Part shown: piece by piece, positions 11,798 through 23,663 of the stretch
Layout: each line of letters starts with the position of its first letter
Position numbering within the stretch: position 1 is the first letter of the stretch
Assembly (NCBI RefSeq): GCF_029227915.1
Contig: NC_079884.1
Coordinates: 30,010,001-30,074,000, forward strand
Direction of reading: 5' to 3'
Length of the DNA: 64,000 bases
From: Hydractinia symbiolongicarpus
Lineage: Eukaryota; Cnidaria; Hydrozoa; Anthoathecata; Hydractiniidae
Notes under the pieces: model-generated
The model's database searches: none
What the model saw: the letters and a program-made list of their open reading frames with translations, nothing else
What the model was told of the DNA's origin: nothing
Program-made: the position numbers and the translations under genes

Positions 11798-13975
11798 GAC
11801 TATGCGGGGCGAGTCCGGGGTTTACGGGAAATGGCGGGTTTTCGTTTGCCAGCGATTAAACTTCTTTTATTCAGCGTCTCATCAAAAATGAAAACATTTT
11901 TGAAAACTACAAGTCTCAAGCGTTTTAGTGGTGAAAAGATAATTTAAAAAATCGTTTTGGAAATGAGTTTACTCACAGGGTACTTTCTTTGTATACATTC
12001 AACTATGCGGGCCAAGCCCGGGATTTACGGGAAATCGCGGGTTTTCCTTTGCCGGCGATTAAACCTCTTTTATTCAGCGTCTCATCAAAAATAAAAACAT
12101 TTTTGAAAACTACAAGTCTTATGCGTTTTAGTGGTGAAAAAATAATTTAAAAAATCGTTCTGGAAATGAGTTTACTCACAGGGTACTTTCTTTGTATACA
12201 TTCGACTATACGGGCCAAGCCGGGATTTACGGGAAATCGCGGGATTTCCTTTGCCGGCGATTAAACCTCTTTTATTGAGCGTCTCATCAAAAATAAAAAC
12301 ATTTTTGAAAACTACAAGTCTTATGCGTTTTAGTGGTGAAAAAATAATTTAAAAAATCGTTCTGGAAATGAGTTTACTCACAGGATACTTTCTTTGTATA
12401 CATTCGACTATACGGCCAAGCCGGGATTTACGGGAAATCGCGGGATTTCGTGTGCCGGCGATTAAACTTCTTTTATTCAGCGTCTCATCAAAAATGAAAA
12501 CATTTTTGAAAACTACAAGTCTCATGCGTTTTAGTGGTTAAAAGATAATTTAAAAAATCGTTTTGGAAATGAGCTAACTCCCTGGGTACTTTCTTTGTAT
12601 ACTTTTGACTATGCGGGCCGAGTCCGGGGTTTACGGGAAATGGCAGGTTTTCGCTTGCCGGCGATTAAAATTCTTTTATTCAGCGTCTCATCAAAAATGA
12701 AAACATTTTTGAAAACTACAAGTCTCATGCGTTTTAGTGGTGAAAAGATAATTTAAAAAATCGTTTTGGAAATGAGTTTACTCACAGGGTATTTTCTTTG
12801 TATACATTCGACTATACGGGCCAAGCCCGGGATTTACGGGAAAGCGCGGGTTTTCGTTTGCCGGCGATTAAACCACTTTCATTAAGCGTCTCATCAAAAA
12901 TGAAAACATTTCTGAAAACTACAAGTCTCATGCGTTTTAGTGGTGAAAAAATAAATTAAAAAATCGTTCGGGAAATGAGTTTACTTCCTGGGTACTTTCT
13001 TTGTATACTTTTGACTATACGGGCCGAGTCCGGGATTTACGGGAAATCGCGGGTTTTCGTTTGCCGGTGATTAAACTTCTTTTATTCAGCGTCTCATCAA
13101 AAATGAAAACATTTTTAAAAACTACAAGTCTCATGGGCTTTAGTGGTGAAATAATAATTTAAAAAATCGTTTGGAAAATGAGTTTACTCCCTGGGTACTT
13201 TCTTTGTATACTTTTGACTATACGGGCCGAGTCCGGGATTTACGGGAAATCGCAGGTTTTCGTTTGCCGGCGATTAAACTTCTTTTATTCAGCGTCTCAT
13301 CAAAAATGAAAACATTTTTGAAAACTACCAGTCTCATGCGTTTTAGTGGTGAAAAAATAAATTAAAAAATAGTTCGGGAAATGAGTTTACTCCAGGGTAC
13401 TTTCTTTGTATACTTTTGACTATACGGGCCAAGCCTGTGATTTACGGGAAATCGCGGGTTTTCGTTTGCCGGCGATTAAACTTCTTTTATTCAGGGTCTC
13501 ATCAAAAATGAAAACATTTTTAACAACTACAAGTCTCATGGGCTTTAGTGGTGAAAGGATAATTTAAAAAATCGTTTTGGAAATGAGTTTACTCACAGGG
13601 TACTTTCTTTGTATACATTCGACTATGCGGGCCAAGCCCGGGATTTACGGGAAATCGCGGGTTTTCCTTTGCCGGCGACTAAACCTCTTTTATTCAGCGT
13701 CTCATCAAAAATAAAAACATTTTTGAAAACTACAAGTCTTATGCGTTTTAGTGGTGAAAAAGTAATTTAAAAAATCGTTCTGGAAATGAGTTTACTCACA
13801 GGGTACTTTCTTTGTATACATTCGACTATACGGGCCAAGCCGGGATTTACGGGAAATTGCGGGATTTCGTTTGCCGGCGATTAAACCACTTTTATTAAGC
13901 GTCTCATCAAAAATGAAAACATCTTTGAAAACTGCAAGTCTCATGCGTTTTAGTGGTTAAAAGATAATTTAAAAA
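9956..13975 (+). repeat. 33-monomer-offset duplication block, copy 2
   Basis: Partner of about 3270-7289 at offset 6686. Most differences are single substitutions. One clustered difference is at about 12465-12530: copy 2 has ATTAAACTTC...TTATTCAGCG with ACATTTTTG, where copy 1 (near 5779-5844) has ATTAAACCAC...TCATTAAGCG with ACATCTTTG. That looks like a short gene-conversion patch from another monomer class and not point mutation. Confidence 0.83.
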
Positions 13976-15800
13976 ATCGTTTTGGAAATGAGCTAACTCC
14001 CTGGGTACTTTCTTTGTATACTTTTGACTATGCGGGCCGAGTCCGGGGTTTACGGGAAATGGCGGGTTTTCGTTTGCCGGCGATTAAAATTCTTTTATTC
14101 AGCGTCTCATCAAAAATGAAAACATTTTTGAAAACTACAAGTCTCATGCGATTTAGTGGTGAAAAGATAATTTAAAAAATCGTTTTGGAAATGAGTTTAC
14201 TCACAGGGTACTTTCTTTGTATACATTCGACTATACGGGCCAAGCCCGGGATTTACGGGAAATCGCGGGTTTTCGTTTGCCGGCGATTAAACCACTTTCA
14301 TTAAGCGTCACATCAAAAATGAAAACATTTCTGAAAACTACAAGTCTCATGCGTTTTAGTGGTGAAAAAATAAATTAAAAAATCGTTCGGAAAATGAGTT
14401 TACTCCCTGGGTACTTTCTTTGTATACTTTTGACTATACGGGCCGAGTCCGGGATTTACGGGAAATCGCTGGTTTTCCTTTGCCGGCGATTAAACCTCTT
14501 TTATTCAGGGTCTCATCAAAAATAAAAACATTTTTGAAAACTACAAGTCTTATGCGTTTTAGTGGTGAAAAAATAATTTAAAAAATCGTTCTGGAAATGA
14601 GTTTACTCACAGGGTACTTTCTTTGTATACTTTTGACTATACGGGCCGAGTCCGGGATTTACGGGAAATTGCGGGTTTTCGTTTGCCGGCGATTAAACTT
14701 CTTTTATTCAGCGTCTCATCAAAAATGAAAACATTTTTAAAAACTCCAAGTCTCATGCGTTTTAGTGGTGAAAAAATAAATTAAAAAATAGTTCGGGAAA
14801 AGAGTTTACTTCAGGGTACTTTCTTTGTATACTTTTGACTATACGGGCCGAGTCCGGGATTTACGGGAAATCGCGGGTTTTCGTTTGCCGGCGATTAAAC
14901 TTCTTTTATTCACCGTCTCATCAAAAATGAAAACATTTTTGAAAACTACAAGTCTCATGCGATTTAGTGGTGAAAAGATAATTTAAAAAATCGTTTTGGA
15001 AATGAGTTTACTCACAGGGTACTTTCTTTGTATACATTCGACTATACGGGCCAAGCAAGGGATTTACGGGAAATCGCGGGTTTTCGTTTGCCGGCGATTA
15101 AACCACTTTCATTAAGCGTCACATCAAAAATGAAAACATTTCTGAAAACTACAAGTCTCATGCGTTTTAGTGGTGAAAAAATAAATTAAAAAATCGTTCG
15201 GGAAATGAGTTTACTCCCTGGGTACTTTCTTTGTATACTTTTGACTATACGGGCCGAGTCCGGGATTTACGGGAAATCGCTGGTTTTCCTTTGCCGGCGA
15301 TTAAACCTCTTTTATTCAGGGTCTCATCAAAAATAAAAACATTTTTGAAAACTACAAGTCTTATGCGTTTTAGTGGTGAAAAAATAATTTAAAAAATCGT
15401 TCTGGAAATGAGTTTACTCACAGGGTACTTTCTTTGTATACTTTTGACTATACGGGCCGAGTCCGGGATTTACGGGAAATTGCGGGTTTTCGTTTGCCGG
15501 CGATTAAACTTCTTTTATTCAGCGTCTCATCAAAAATGAAAACATTTTTAAAAACTCCAAGTCTCATGCGTTTTAGTGGTGAAAAAATAAATTAAAAAAT
15601 AGTTCGGGAAAAGAGTTTACTTCAGGGTACTTTCTTTGTATACTTTTGACTATACGGGCCGAGTCCGGGATTTACGGGAAATCGCGGGTTTTCGTTTGCC
15701 GGCGATTAAACTTCTTTTATTCAGCGTCTCATCAAAAATGAAAACATTTTTAAAAACTACAAGTCTCATGGGCTTTAGTGGTGAAATAATAATTTAAAAA
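13976..15800 (+). repeat. 4-mer HOR, 811 bp, two copies
   Basis: The private variant ATGCGATTTAGTGG at 14151 recurs at 14962, and flanking order is kept: a C unit with GCGTCACATC, a P unit with AAATCGCTGG, a C-type unit with AATAAAAAC and AGTCTTATG, then a P-like unit with GGGAAAAGAG. Copies are about 14151-14961 and 14962-15772. The second copy has CCAAGCAAGGG near 15052 in place of CCAAGCCCGGG. The region opens with a T unit (GAG anchor 13990). Confidence 0.82.
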
Positions 15801-18800
15801 ATCGTTTGGGAAATGAGTTTACTCCCTGGGTACTTTCTTTGTATACTTTTGACTATACGGGCCGAGTCCGGGATTTACGGGAAATCGCAGGTTTTCGTTT
15901 GCCGGCGATTAAACTTCTTTTATTCAGCGTTTCATCAAAAATGAATACATTTTTGAAAACTACCAGTCTCATGCGTTTTAGTGGTGAAAAAATAAATTAA
16001 AAAATAGTTCGGGAAATGAGTTTACTCCAGGGTACTTTCTTTGTATACTTTTGACTATACGGGCCAAGCCTGTGATTTACAGGAAATCGCGGGTTTTCGT
16101 TTGCCGGCGATTAAACTTCTTTTATTCAGGGTCTCATCAAAAATGAAAACATTTTTGAAAACTAAAAGTCTCATGAGCTTTAGTGGTGAAAAGATAATTT
16201 AAAAAATCGTTTTGGAAATGAGTTTACTCACAGGGTACTTTCTTTGTATACATTCGACTATGCGGGCCAAGCCCGGGATTTACGGGAAATCGCGGGTTTT
16301 CGTTTGCCGGCGATTAAACCTCTTTTATTCAGCGTCTCATCAAAAATAAAAACATTTTTGAAAACTACAAGTCTTATGCGTTTTAGTGGTGAAAAAATAA
16401 TTTAAAAAATCGTTCTGGAAATGAGTTTACTCACAGGGTACTTTCTTTGTATACATTCGACTATACGGGCCAAGCCGGGATTTACGGGAAATTGCGGGAT
16501 TTCGTTTGCCGGCGATTAAACCACTTTCATTAAGCGTCTCATCAAAAATGAAAACGTCTTTGAAAACTGCAAGTCTCATGCGTTTTAGTGGTTAAAAGAT
16601 ATTTTAAAAAATCGTTTTGGAAATGAGCTAACTCCCTGGGTACTTTCTTTGTATACTTTTGACTATGCGGGCCGAGTCCGGGGTTTACGGGAAATGGCGG
16701 GTTTTCGTTTGCCGGCGATTAAAATTCTTTTATTCAGCGTCTCATCAAAAATGAAAACATTTTTGAAAATTACAAGTCTCATACGATTTAGTGGTGAAAA
16801 AATAAATTAAAAAATCGTTCGGGAAATGAGTTTACTCCCTGGGTACTTTCTTTGTATACATTCGACTATACGGGTCAAGCCCGGGATTTACGGGAAATCG
16901 CGGGTTTTCGTTTGCCGGCGATTAAACCACTTTCATTAAGCGTCACATCAAAAATGAAAACATTTCTGAAAACTACAAGTCTCATGCGTTTTAGTGGTGA
17001 AAAAATAAATTAAAAAATCGTTCGGGAAATGAGTTTACTCCCTGGGTACTTTCTTTGTATACTTTTGACTATACGGGCCGAGTCCGGGATTTACGGGAAA
17101 TCGCGGGTTTTCCTTTGCCGGCGATTAAACCTCTTTTATTCAGCGTCTCATCAAAAATAAAAACATTTTTGAAAACTACAAGTGTTATGCGTTTTAGTGG
17201 TGAAAAAATAATTTAAAAAATCGTTCTGGAAATGAGTTTACTCACAGGGTACTTTCTTTGTATACTTTTGACTATACGGGCCGAGTCCGGGATTTACGGG
17301 AAATCGCGGGTTTTCGTTTGCCGGCGATTAAACTTCTTTTATTCAGCGTCTCATCAAAAATGAAAACATTTTTAAAACCTCCAAGTCTCATGGGCTTTAG
17401 TGGTGAAATAATAATTTAAAAAATCGTTTGGGAAATGAGTTTACTCCCTGGGTACTTTCTTTGTATACTTTTGACTATACGGGCCGAGTCCGGGATTTAC
17501 GGGAAATCGCAGGTTTTCGTTTGCCGGCGATTAAACTTCTTTTATTCAGCGTCTCATCAAAAATGAATACATCTTTGAAAACTGCAAGTCTCATGCGTTT
17601 TAGTGGTTAAAAGATAATTTAAAAAATCGTTTTGGAAATGAGCTAACTCCCTGGGTACTTTCTTTGTATACTTTTGACTATGCGGGCCGAGTCCGGGGTT
17701 TACGGGAAATGGCGGGTTTTCGTTTGCCGGCGATTAAAAATCTTTTTTTCATCGTCTCATCAAAAATGAAAACATTTTTGAAAACTACAAGTCTCATGCG
17801 ATTTAGTGGTGAAAAGAAAATTTAAAAAATCGTTTTGGAAATGAGTTTACTCACAGGGTACTTTCTTTGTATACATTCGACTATACGGGCCAAGCCCGGG
17901 ATTTACGGGAAATCGCGGGTTTTCGTTTGCCGGCGATTAAACCACTTTCATTAAGCGTCACATCAAAAATGAAAACATTTCTGAAAACTACAAGTCTCAT
18001 GCGTTTTAGTGGTGAAAAAATAAATTAAAATATCGTTCGGGAAATGAGTTTACTCCCTGGGTACTTTCTTTGTATACTTTTGACTATACGGGCCGAGTCC
18101 GGGATTTACGGGAAATCGCGGGTTTTCCTTTGCCAGCGATTAAACCTCTTTTATTCAGCGTCTCATCAAAAATAAAAACATTTTTGAAAACTACAAGTCT
18201 TATGCGTTTTAGTGGTGAAAAAATAATCTAAAAAATCGTTCTGGAAATGAGTTTACTCACAGGGTACTTTCTTTGTATACTTTTGACTATACGGGCCGAG
18301 TCCGGGATTTACGGGAAATCGCGGGTTTTCGTTTGCCGGCGATTAAACTTCTTTTATTCAGCGTCTCATCAAAAATGAAAACATTTTTAAAAACTCCAAG
18401 TCTCATGGGCTTTAGTGGTGAAATAATAATTTAAAAAATCGTTTGGGAAATGAGTTTACTCCCTGGGTACTTTCTTTGTATACTTTTGACTATACGGGCC
18501 GAGTCCGGGATTTACGGGAAATCGCAGGTTTTCGTTTGCCGGCGATTACACTTCTTTTATTCAGCGTCTCATCAAAAATGAATACATTTTTGAAAACTAC
18601 AAGTCTCATGCGTTTTAGTGGTGAAAAAATAAATTAAAAAATCGTTCGGGAAATGAGATTACTCCAGGGTACTTTCTTTGTATACTTTTGACTATACGGG
18701 CCAAGCCCGGATTTACGGGAAATCGCGGGATTTCGTTTCTCGGCGATTAAACCACTTTCATTAAGCGTCTCATCAAAAATGAAAACATCTTTGAAAACTG

Positions 18801-19045
18801 CAAGTCTCATGCGTTTTAGTGGTTAAAAGATAATTTGAAAAATCGTTTTGGAAATGAGCTAACTCCCTGGGTACTTTCTTTGTATACTTTTGACTATGCG
18901 GGCCGAGTCCGGGGTTTACGGGAAATGGCGGGTTTTCGTTTGCCGGCGATTAAAATTCTTTTTTTCATCGTCTCATCAAAAATGAAAACATTTTTGAAAA
19001 CTACAAGTCTCATGCGATTTAGTGGTGAAAAGATAATTTAAAAAA

Positions 19046-19248
19046 TCGTTTTGGAAATGAGTTTACTCACAGGGTACTTTCTTTGTATACATTCGACTAT
19101 ACGGGCCAAGCCCGGGATTTACGGGAAATCGCGGGTTTTCGTTTGCCGGCGATTAAACCACTTTCATTAAGCGTCACATCAAAAATGAAAACATTTCTGA
19201 AAACTACAAGTCTCATGCGTTTTAGTGGTGAAAAAATAAATTAAAAAA
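19046..19248 (+). repeat. Exemplar monomer, class C (203 bp)
   Basis: Reference unit for class C. Diagnostic features are TTTACTCACAGGG, GTATACATTCGACTAT, CCAAGCCCGGG in the core and, here, ATTAAACCACTTTCATTAAGCG. Class C is the only common class with TTCG upstream of ACTATACGGG (TTCG at 19092-19095, CGGG at 19102-19105), a spacing that resembles a CENP-B box but is one base short. A common C sub-type instead carries CCTCTTTTATTCAGCG followed by AAAATAAAAAC and AGTCTTATGCG. Confidence 0.92.
19091..19106 (+). other. CENP-B-box-like motif in class C monomers (exemplar)
   Basis: The sequence is ATTCG-ACTATA-CGGG-C. The essential CENP-B box pattern is TTCG, seven bases with an A at the fifth, then CGGG. 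Here the two outer blocks are intact but the spacer is six bases, with A at the fourth. It occurs in most class C units and is destroyed in P and T units, where TTCG reads TTTG. The resemblance is by eye, and binding is not implied without test. Confidence 0.3.
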
Positions 19249-20057
19249 TCGTTCGGGAATGAGTTTACTCCCTGGGTACTTTCTTTGTATACTTTTGACT
19301 ATACGGGCCGAGTCCGGGATTTACGGGAAATCGCGGGTTTTCCTTTGCCGGCGATTAAACCTCTTTTATTCAGCGTCTCATCAAAAATAAAAACATTTTT
19401 GAAAACTACAAGTCTTATGCGTTTTAGTGGTGAAAAAATAATTTAAAAATTCGTTCTGGAAATGAGTTTACTCACAGGGTACTTTCTTTGTATACTTTTG
19501 ACTATACGGGCCGAGTCCGGGATTTACGGGAAATCGCGGGTTTTCGTTTGCCGGCGATTAAACTTCTTTTATTCAGCGTCTCATCAAAAATGAAAACATT
19601 TTTAAAAACTCCAAGTCTCATGGGCTTTAGTGGTGAAATAATAATTTAAAAAATCGTTTGGGAAATGAGTTTACTCCCTGGGTACTTTCTTTGTATACTT
19701 TTGACTATACGGGCCGAGTCCGGGATTTACGGGAAATCGCAGGTTTTCGTTTGCCGGCGATTAAACTTCTTTTATTCAGCGTCTCATCAAAAATGAATAC
19801 ATTTTTGAAAACTACCAGTCTCATGCGTTTTAGTGGTGAAAAAATAAATTAAAAAATCGTTCGGGAAATGAGTTTACTCCAGGGTACTTTCTTTGTATAC
19901 TTTTGACTATACGGGCCAAGGCCGGATTTACGGGAAATCGCGGGATTTCGTTTCTCGGCGATTAAACCACTTTCATTCAGCGTCTCATCAAAAATGAAAA
20001 CATTTTTAAAAACTCCAAGTCTCATGGGCTTTAGTGGTGAAATAATAATTTAAAAAA

Positions 20058-20260
20058 TCGTTTGGGAAATGAGTTTACTCCCTGGGTACTTTCTTTGTAT
20101 ACTTTTGACTATACGGGCCGAGTGCGGGATTTACGGGAAATCGCGGGTTTTCGTTTGCCGGCGATTAAACTTCTTTTATTCAGCGTCTCATCAAAAATGA
20201 AAACATTTTTAAAAACTCCAAGTCTCATGGGCTTTAGTGGTGAAATAATAATTTAAAAAA
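20058..20260 (+). repeat. Exemplar monomer, class P (203 bp)
   Basis: Reference unit for class P, using the register that starts at TCG after the A-run. Diagnostic features are CTCCCTGGGTAC, then TTTTGACTATACGGG, a core with GAGT(C/G)CGGG, ATTAAACTTC, and TTATTCAGCG. This copy begins TCGTTTGGG, where a C-to-T change relative to TCGTTCGGG creates a TTG codon. That TTG is the apparent start of the 64-codon frame seen in dozens of monomers. The next unit starts exactly 203 bp later. No coding role is supported. Confidence 0.93.
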
Positions 20261-20829
20261 TCGTTTGGGAAATGAGTTTACTCCCTGGGTACTTTCTTTG
20301 TATACTTTTGACTATACGGGCCGAGTCCGGGATTTACGGGAAATCGCAGGTTTTCGTTTGCCGGCGATTAAACTTCTTTTATTCAGCGTCTCATCAAAAA
20401 TGAATACATTTTTGAAAACTACCAGTCTCATGCGTTTTAGTGGTGAAAAAATAAATTAAAAAATCGTTCGGGAAATGAGTTTACTCCAGGGTACTTTCTT
20501 TGTATACTTTTGACTATACGGGCCAAGCCCGGATTTACGGGAAATCGCGGGATTTCGTTTCTCGGCGATTAAACCACTTTCATTAAGCGTCTCATCAAAA
20601 ATGAAAACATCTTTGAAAACTGCAAGTCTCATGCGTTTTAGTGGTGAAAAGATAATTTAAAAAATCGTTTTGAAAATGAGCTAACTCCCTGGGTACTTTC
20701 TTTGTATACTTTTTACTATGCGGGCCGAGTCCGGGTTTACGGGAAATGGCGGGTTTTCGTTTGCCAGCGATTAAACTTCTTTTATTCAGCGTCTCATCAA
20801 AAATGAAAACATTTTTGAAAACTACAAGT

Positions 20830-22246
20830 CTCAAGCGTTTTAGTGGTGAAAAGATAATTTAAAAAATCGTTTTGGAAATGAGTTTACTCACAGGGTACTT
20901 TCTTTGTATACATTCGACTATGCGGGCCAAGCCCGGGATTTACGGGAAATCGCGGGTTTTCCTTTGCCGGCGATTAAACCTCTTTTATTCAGCGTCTCAT
21001 CAAAAATAAAAACATTTTTGAAAACTACAAGTCTTATGCGTTTTAGTGGTGAAAAAGTAATTTAAAAAATCGTTCTGGAAATGAGTTTACTCACAGGGTA
21101 CTTTCTTTGTATACATTCGACTATACGGGCCAAGCCGGGATTTACAGGAAATCGCGGGATTTCGTTTGCCGGCGATTAAACCACTTTCATTAAGCGTCTC
21201 ATCAAAAATGAAAACATCTTTGAAAACTGCAAGTCTCATGCGTTTTAGTGGTTAAAAGATAATTTAAAAAATCGTTTTGGAAATGAGCTAACTCCCTGGG
21301 TACTTTCTTCGTATACTTTTGACTATGCGGGCCGAGTCCGGGGTTTACGGGAAATGGCGGGTTTTCGTTTGCCGGCGATTAAACTTCTTTTATTCAGCGT
21401 CTCATCAAAAATGAAAACATTTTTAAAAACTACAAGTCTCATGGGCTTTAGTGGTGAAATAATAATTTAAAAAATCGTTTGGGAAATGAGTTTACTTCCT
21501 GGGTACTTTCTTTGTATACTTTTGACTATACGGGCCGAGTCCGGGATTTACGGGAAATCGCAGGTTTTCGTTTGCCGGCGATTAAACTTCTTTTATTCAG
21601 CGTCTCATCAAAAATGAAAACATTTTTGAAAACTACCAGTCTCATGCGTTTTAGTGGTGAAAAAATAAATTAAAAAATCGTTCGGGAAATGAGTTTAATC
21701 CAGGGTACTTTCTTTGTATACTTTTGACTATACGGGCCAAGCCCGGATTTACGGGAAATCGCAGGATTTCCTTTGCCGGCGATTAAACCTCTTTTATTCA
21801 GCGTCTCATCAAAAATAAAAACATTTTTGAAAACTACAAGTCTTATGCGTTTTAGTGGTGAAAAAATAATTTAAAAAATCGTTCTGGAAATGAGTTTACT
21901 CACAGGATACTTTCTTTGTATACATTCGACTATACGGGCCAAGCCGGGATTTACGGGAAATCGCGGGATTTCGTTTGCCGGCGATTAAACCACTTTCATT
22001 AAGCGTCTCATCAAAAATGAAAACATCTTTGAAAACTGCAAGTCTCATGCGTTTTAGTGGTTAAAAGATAATTTTAAAAATCGTTTTGGAAATGAGCTAA
22101 CTCCCTGGGTACTTTCTTTGTATACTTTTGACTATGCGGGCCGAGTCCGGGGTTTACGGGAAATGGCAGGTTTTCGTTTGCCGGCGATTAAAATTCTTTT
22201 ATTCAGCGTCTCATCAAAAATGAAAACATTTTTGAAAACTACAAGT
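20830..22246 (+). repeat. 7-mer HOR copy 1 (1417 bp)
   Basis: First of two tandem copies at offset 1417. T anchors 21285 and 22094 map to 22702 and 23511, and P units starting TCGTTTGGG at 21479 map to 22896. Shared private variants are GTACTTTCTTCGTATAC (near 21305 and 22722), TTTACTTCCTGGG, and GAGTTTAATCCAGGG (near 21692 and 23109). Seven monomers less four single-base losses gives 1417. Confidence 0.87.
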
Positions 22247-23663
22247 CTCAAGCGTTTTAGTGGTAAAAAGATAATTTAAAAAATCGTTTTGGAAATGAGT
22301 TTACTCACAGGGTACTTTCTTTGTATACATTCGACTATGCGGGCCAAGCCCGGGATTTACGGGAAATCGCGGGTTTTCCTTTGCCGGCGATTAAACCTCT
22401 TTTATTCAGCGTCTCATCAAAAATAAAAACATTTTTGAAAACTACAAGTCTTATGCGTTTTAGTGGTGAAAAAGTAATTTAAAAAATCGTTCTGGAAATG
22501 AGTTTACTCACAGGGTACTTTCTTTGTATACATTCGACTATACGGGCCAAGCCGGGATTTACAGGAAATCGCGGGATTTCGTTTGCCGGCGATTAAACCA
22601 CTTTCATTAAGCGTCTCATCAAAAATGAAAACATCTTTAAAAACTGCAAGTCTCACGCGTTTTAGTGGTTAAAAGATAATTTAAAAAATCGTTTTGGAAA
22701 TGAGCTAACTCCCTGGGTACTTTCTTCGTATACTTTTGACTATGCGGGCCGAGTCCGGGGTTTACGGGAAATGGCGGGTTTTCGTTTGCCGGCGATTAAA
22801 CTTCTTTTATTCAGCGTCTCATCAAAAATGAAAACATTTTTAAAAACTACAAGTCTCATGGGCTTTAGTGGTGAAATACTAATTTAAAAAATCGTTTGGG
22901 AAATGAGTTTACTTCCTGGGTACTTTCTTTGTATACTTTTGACTATACGGGCCGAGTCCGGGATTTACGGGAAATCGCAGGTTTTCGTTTGCCGGCGATT
23001 AAACTTCTTTTATTCAGCGTCTCATCAAAAATGAAAACATTTTTGAAAACTACCAGTCTCATGCGTTTTAGTGGTGAAAAAATAAATTAAAAAATCGTTC
23101 GGGAAATGAGTTTAATCCAGGGTACTTTCTTTGTATACTTTTGACTATACGGGCCAAGCCCGGATTTACGGGAAATCGCGGGATTTCCTTTGCCGGCGAT
23201 TAAACCTCTTTTATTCAGCGTCTCATCAAAAATAAAAACATTTTTGAAAACTAAAAGTCTTATGCGTTTTAGTGGTGAAAAAATAATTTAAAAAATCGTT
23301 CTGGAAATGAGTTTACTCACAGGATACTTTCTTTGTATACATTCGACTATACGGGCCAAGCCGGGATTTACGGGAAATCGCGGGATTTCGTTTGCCGGCG
23401 ATTAAACCACTTTCATTAAGCGTCTCATCAAAAATGAAAACATCTTTGAAAACTGCATGTCTCATGCGTTTTAGTGGTTAAAAGATAATTTTAAAAATCG
23501 TTTTGGAAATGAGCTAACTCCCTGGGTACTTTCTTTGTATACTTTTGACTATGCGGGCCGAGTCCGGGGTTTACGGGAAATGGCAGGTTTTCGTTTGCCG
23601 GCGATTAAAATTCTTTTATTCAGCGTCTCATCAAAAATGAAAACATTTTTGAAAACTACAAGT
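22247..23663 (+). repeat. 7-mer HOR copy 2 (1417 bp)
   Basis: Second copy of 20830-22246. I noticed only a few differences: TCTCACGCG near 22652, GAAATACTAATTT near 22873, GCATGTCTC near 23455, and TCATGCG versus TCAAGCG near 23667, where the match ends. Downstream of 23663 the order changes to a C unit with GGTATTTTC, so this is a two-copy duplication and not a longer run. Confidence 0.85.

Larger units (their letters stand above)
15800..20680 (+). repeat. Irregular 5-mer/6-mer HOR region (1015 and 1216 bp)
   Basis: T anchors at 16625, 17640, 18856 and 20678 are spaced 1015, 1216 and 1822 bp, meaning 5, 6 and 9 monomers. Other markers agree: P units starting TCGTTTGGG at 17428, 18443 and 19658 are 1015 and 1215 bp apart. 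T units near 17731 and 18950 share CTTTTTTTCATCG, absent from other T units. Near 19960-20460 several P units are adjacent (20062 and 20265 exactly 203 bp apart), a local run caused by monomer-level duplication. Confidence 0.8.

Noticed and set aside
19138-19160. CENP-B box at TTTTCG...GCCGGCGATT
   Set aside because: Only the TTCG half matches. The A and the CGGG block are missing (GCGA instead), unlike the closer match at ATTCGACTATACGGG.
19231-19246. AATAAA polyadenylation signals in GAAAAAATAAATT
   Set aside because: The hexamer is part of an A-rich monomer end, is present in one subclass and absent in AAATAATTT units, and no transcript unit is evident.
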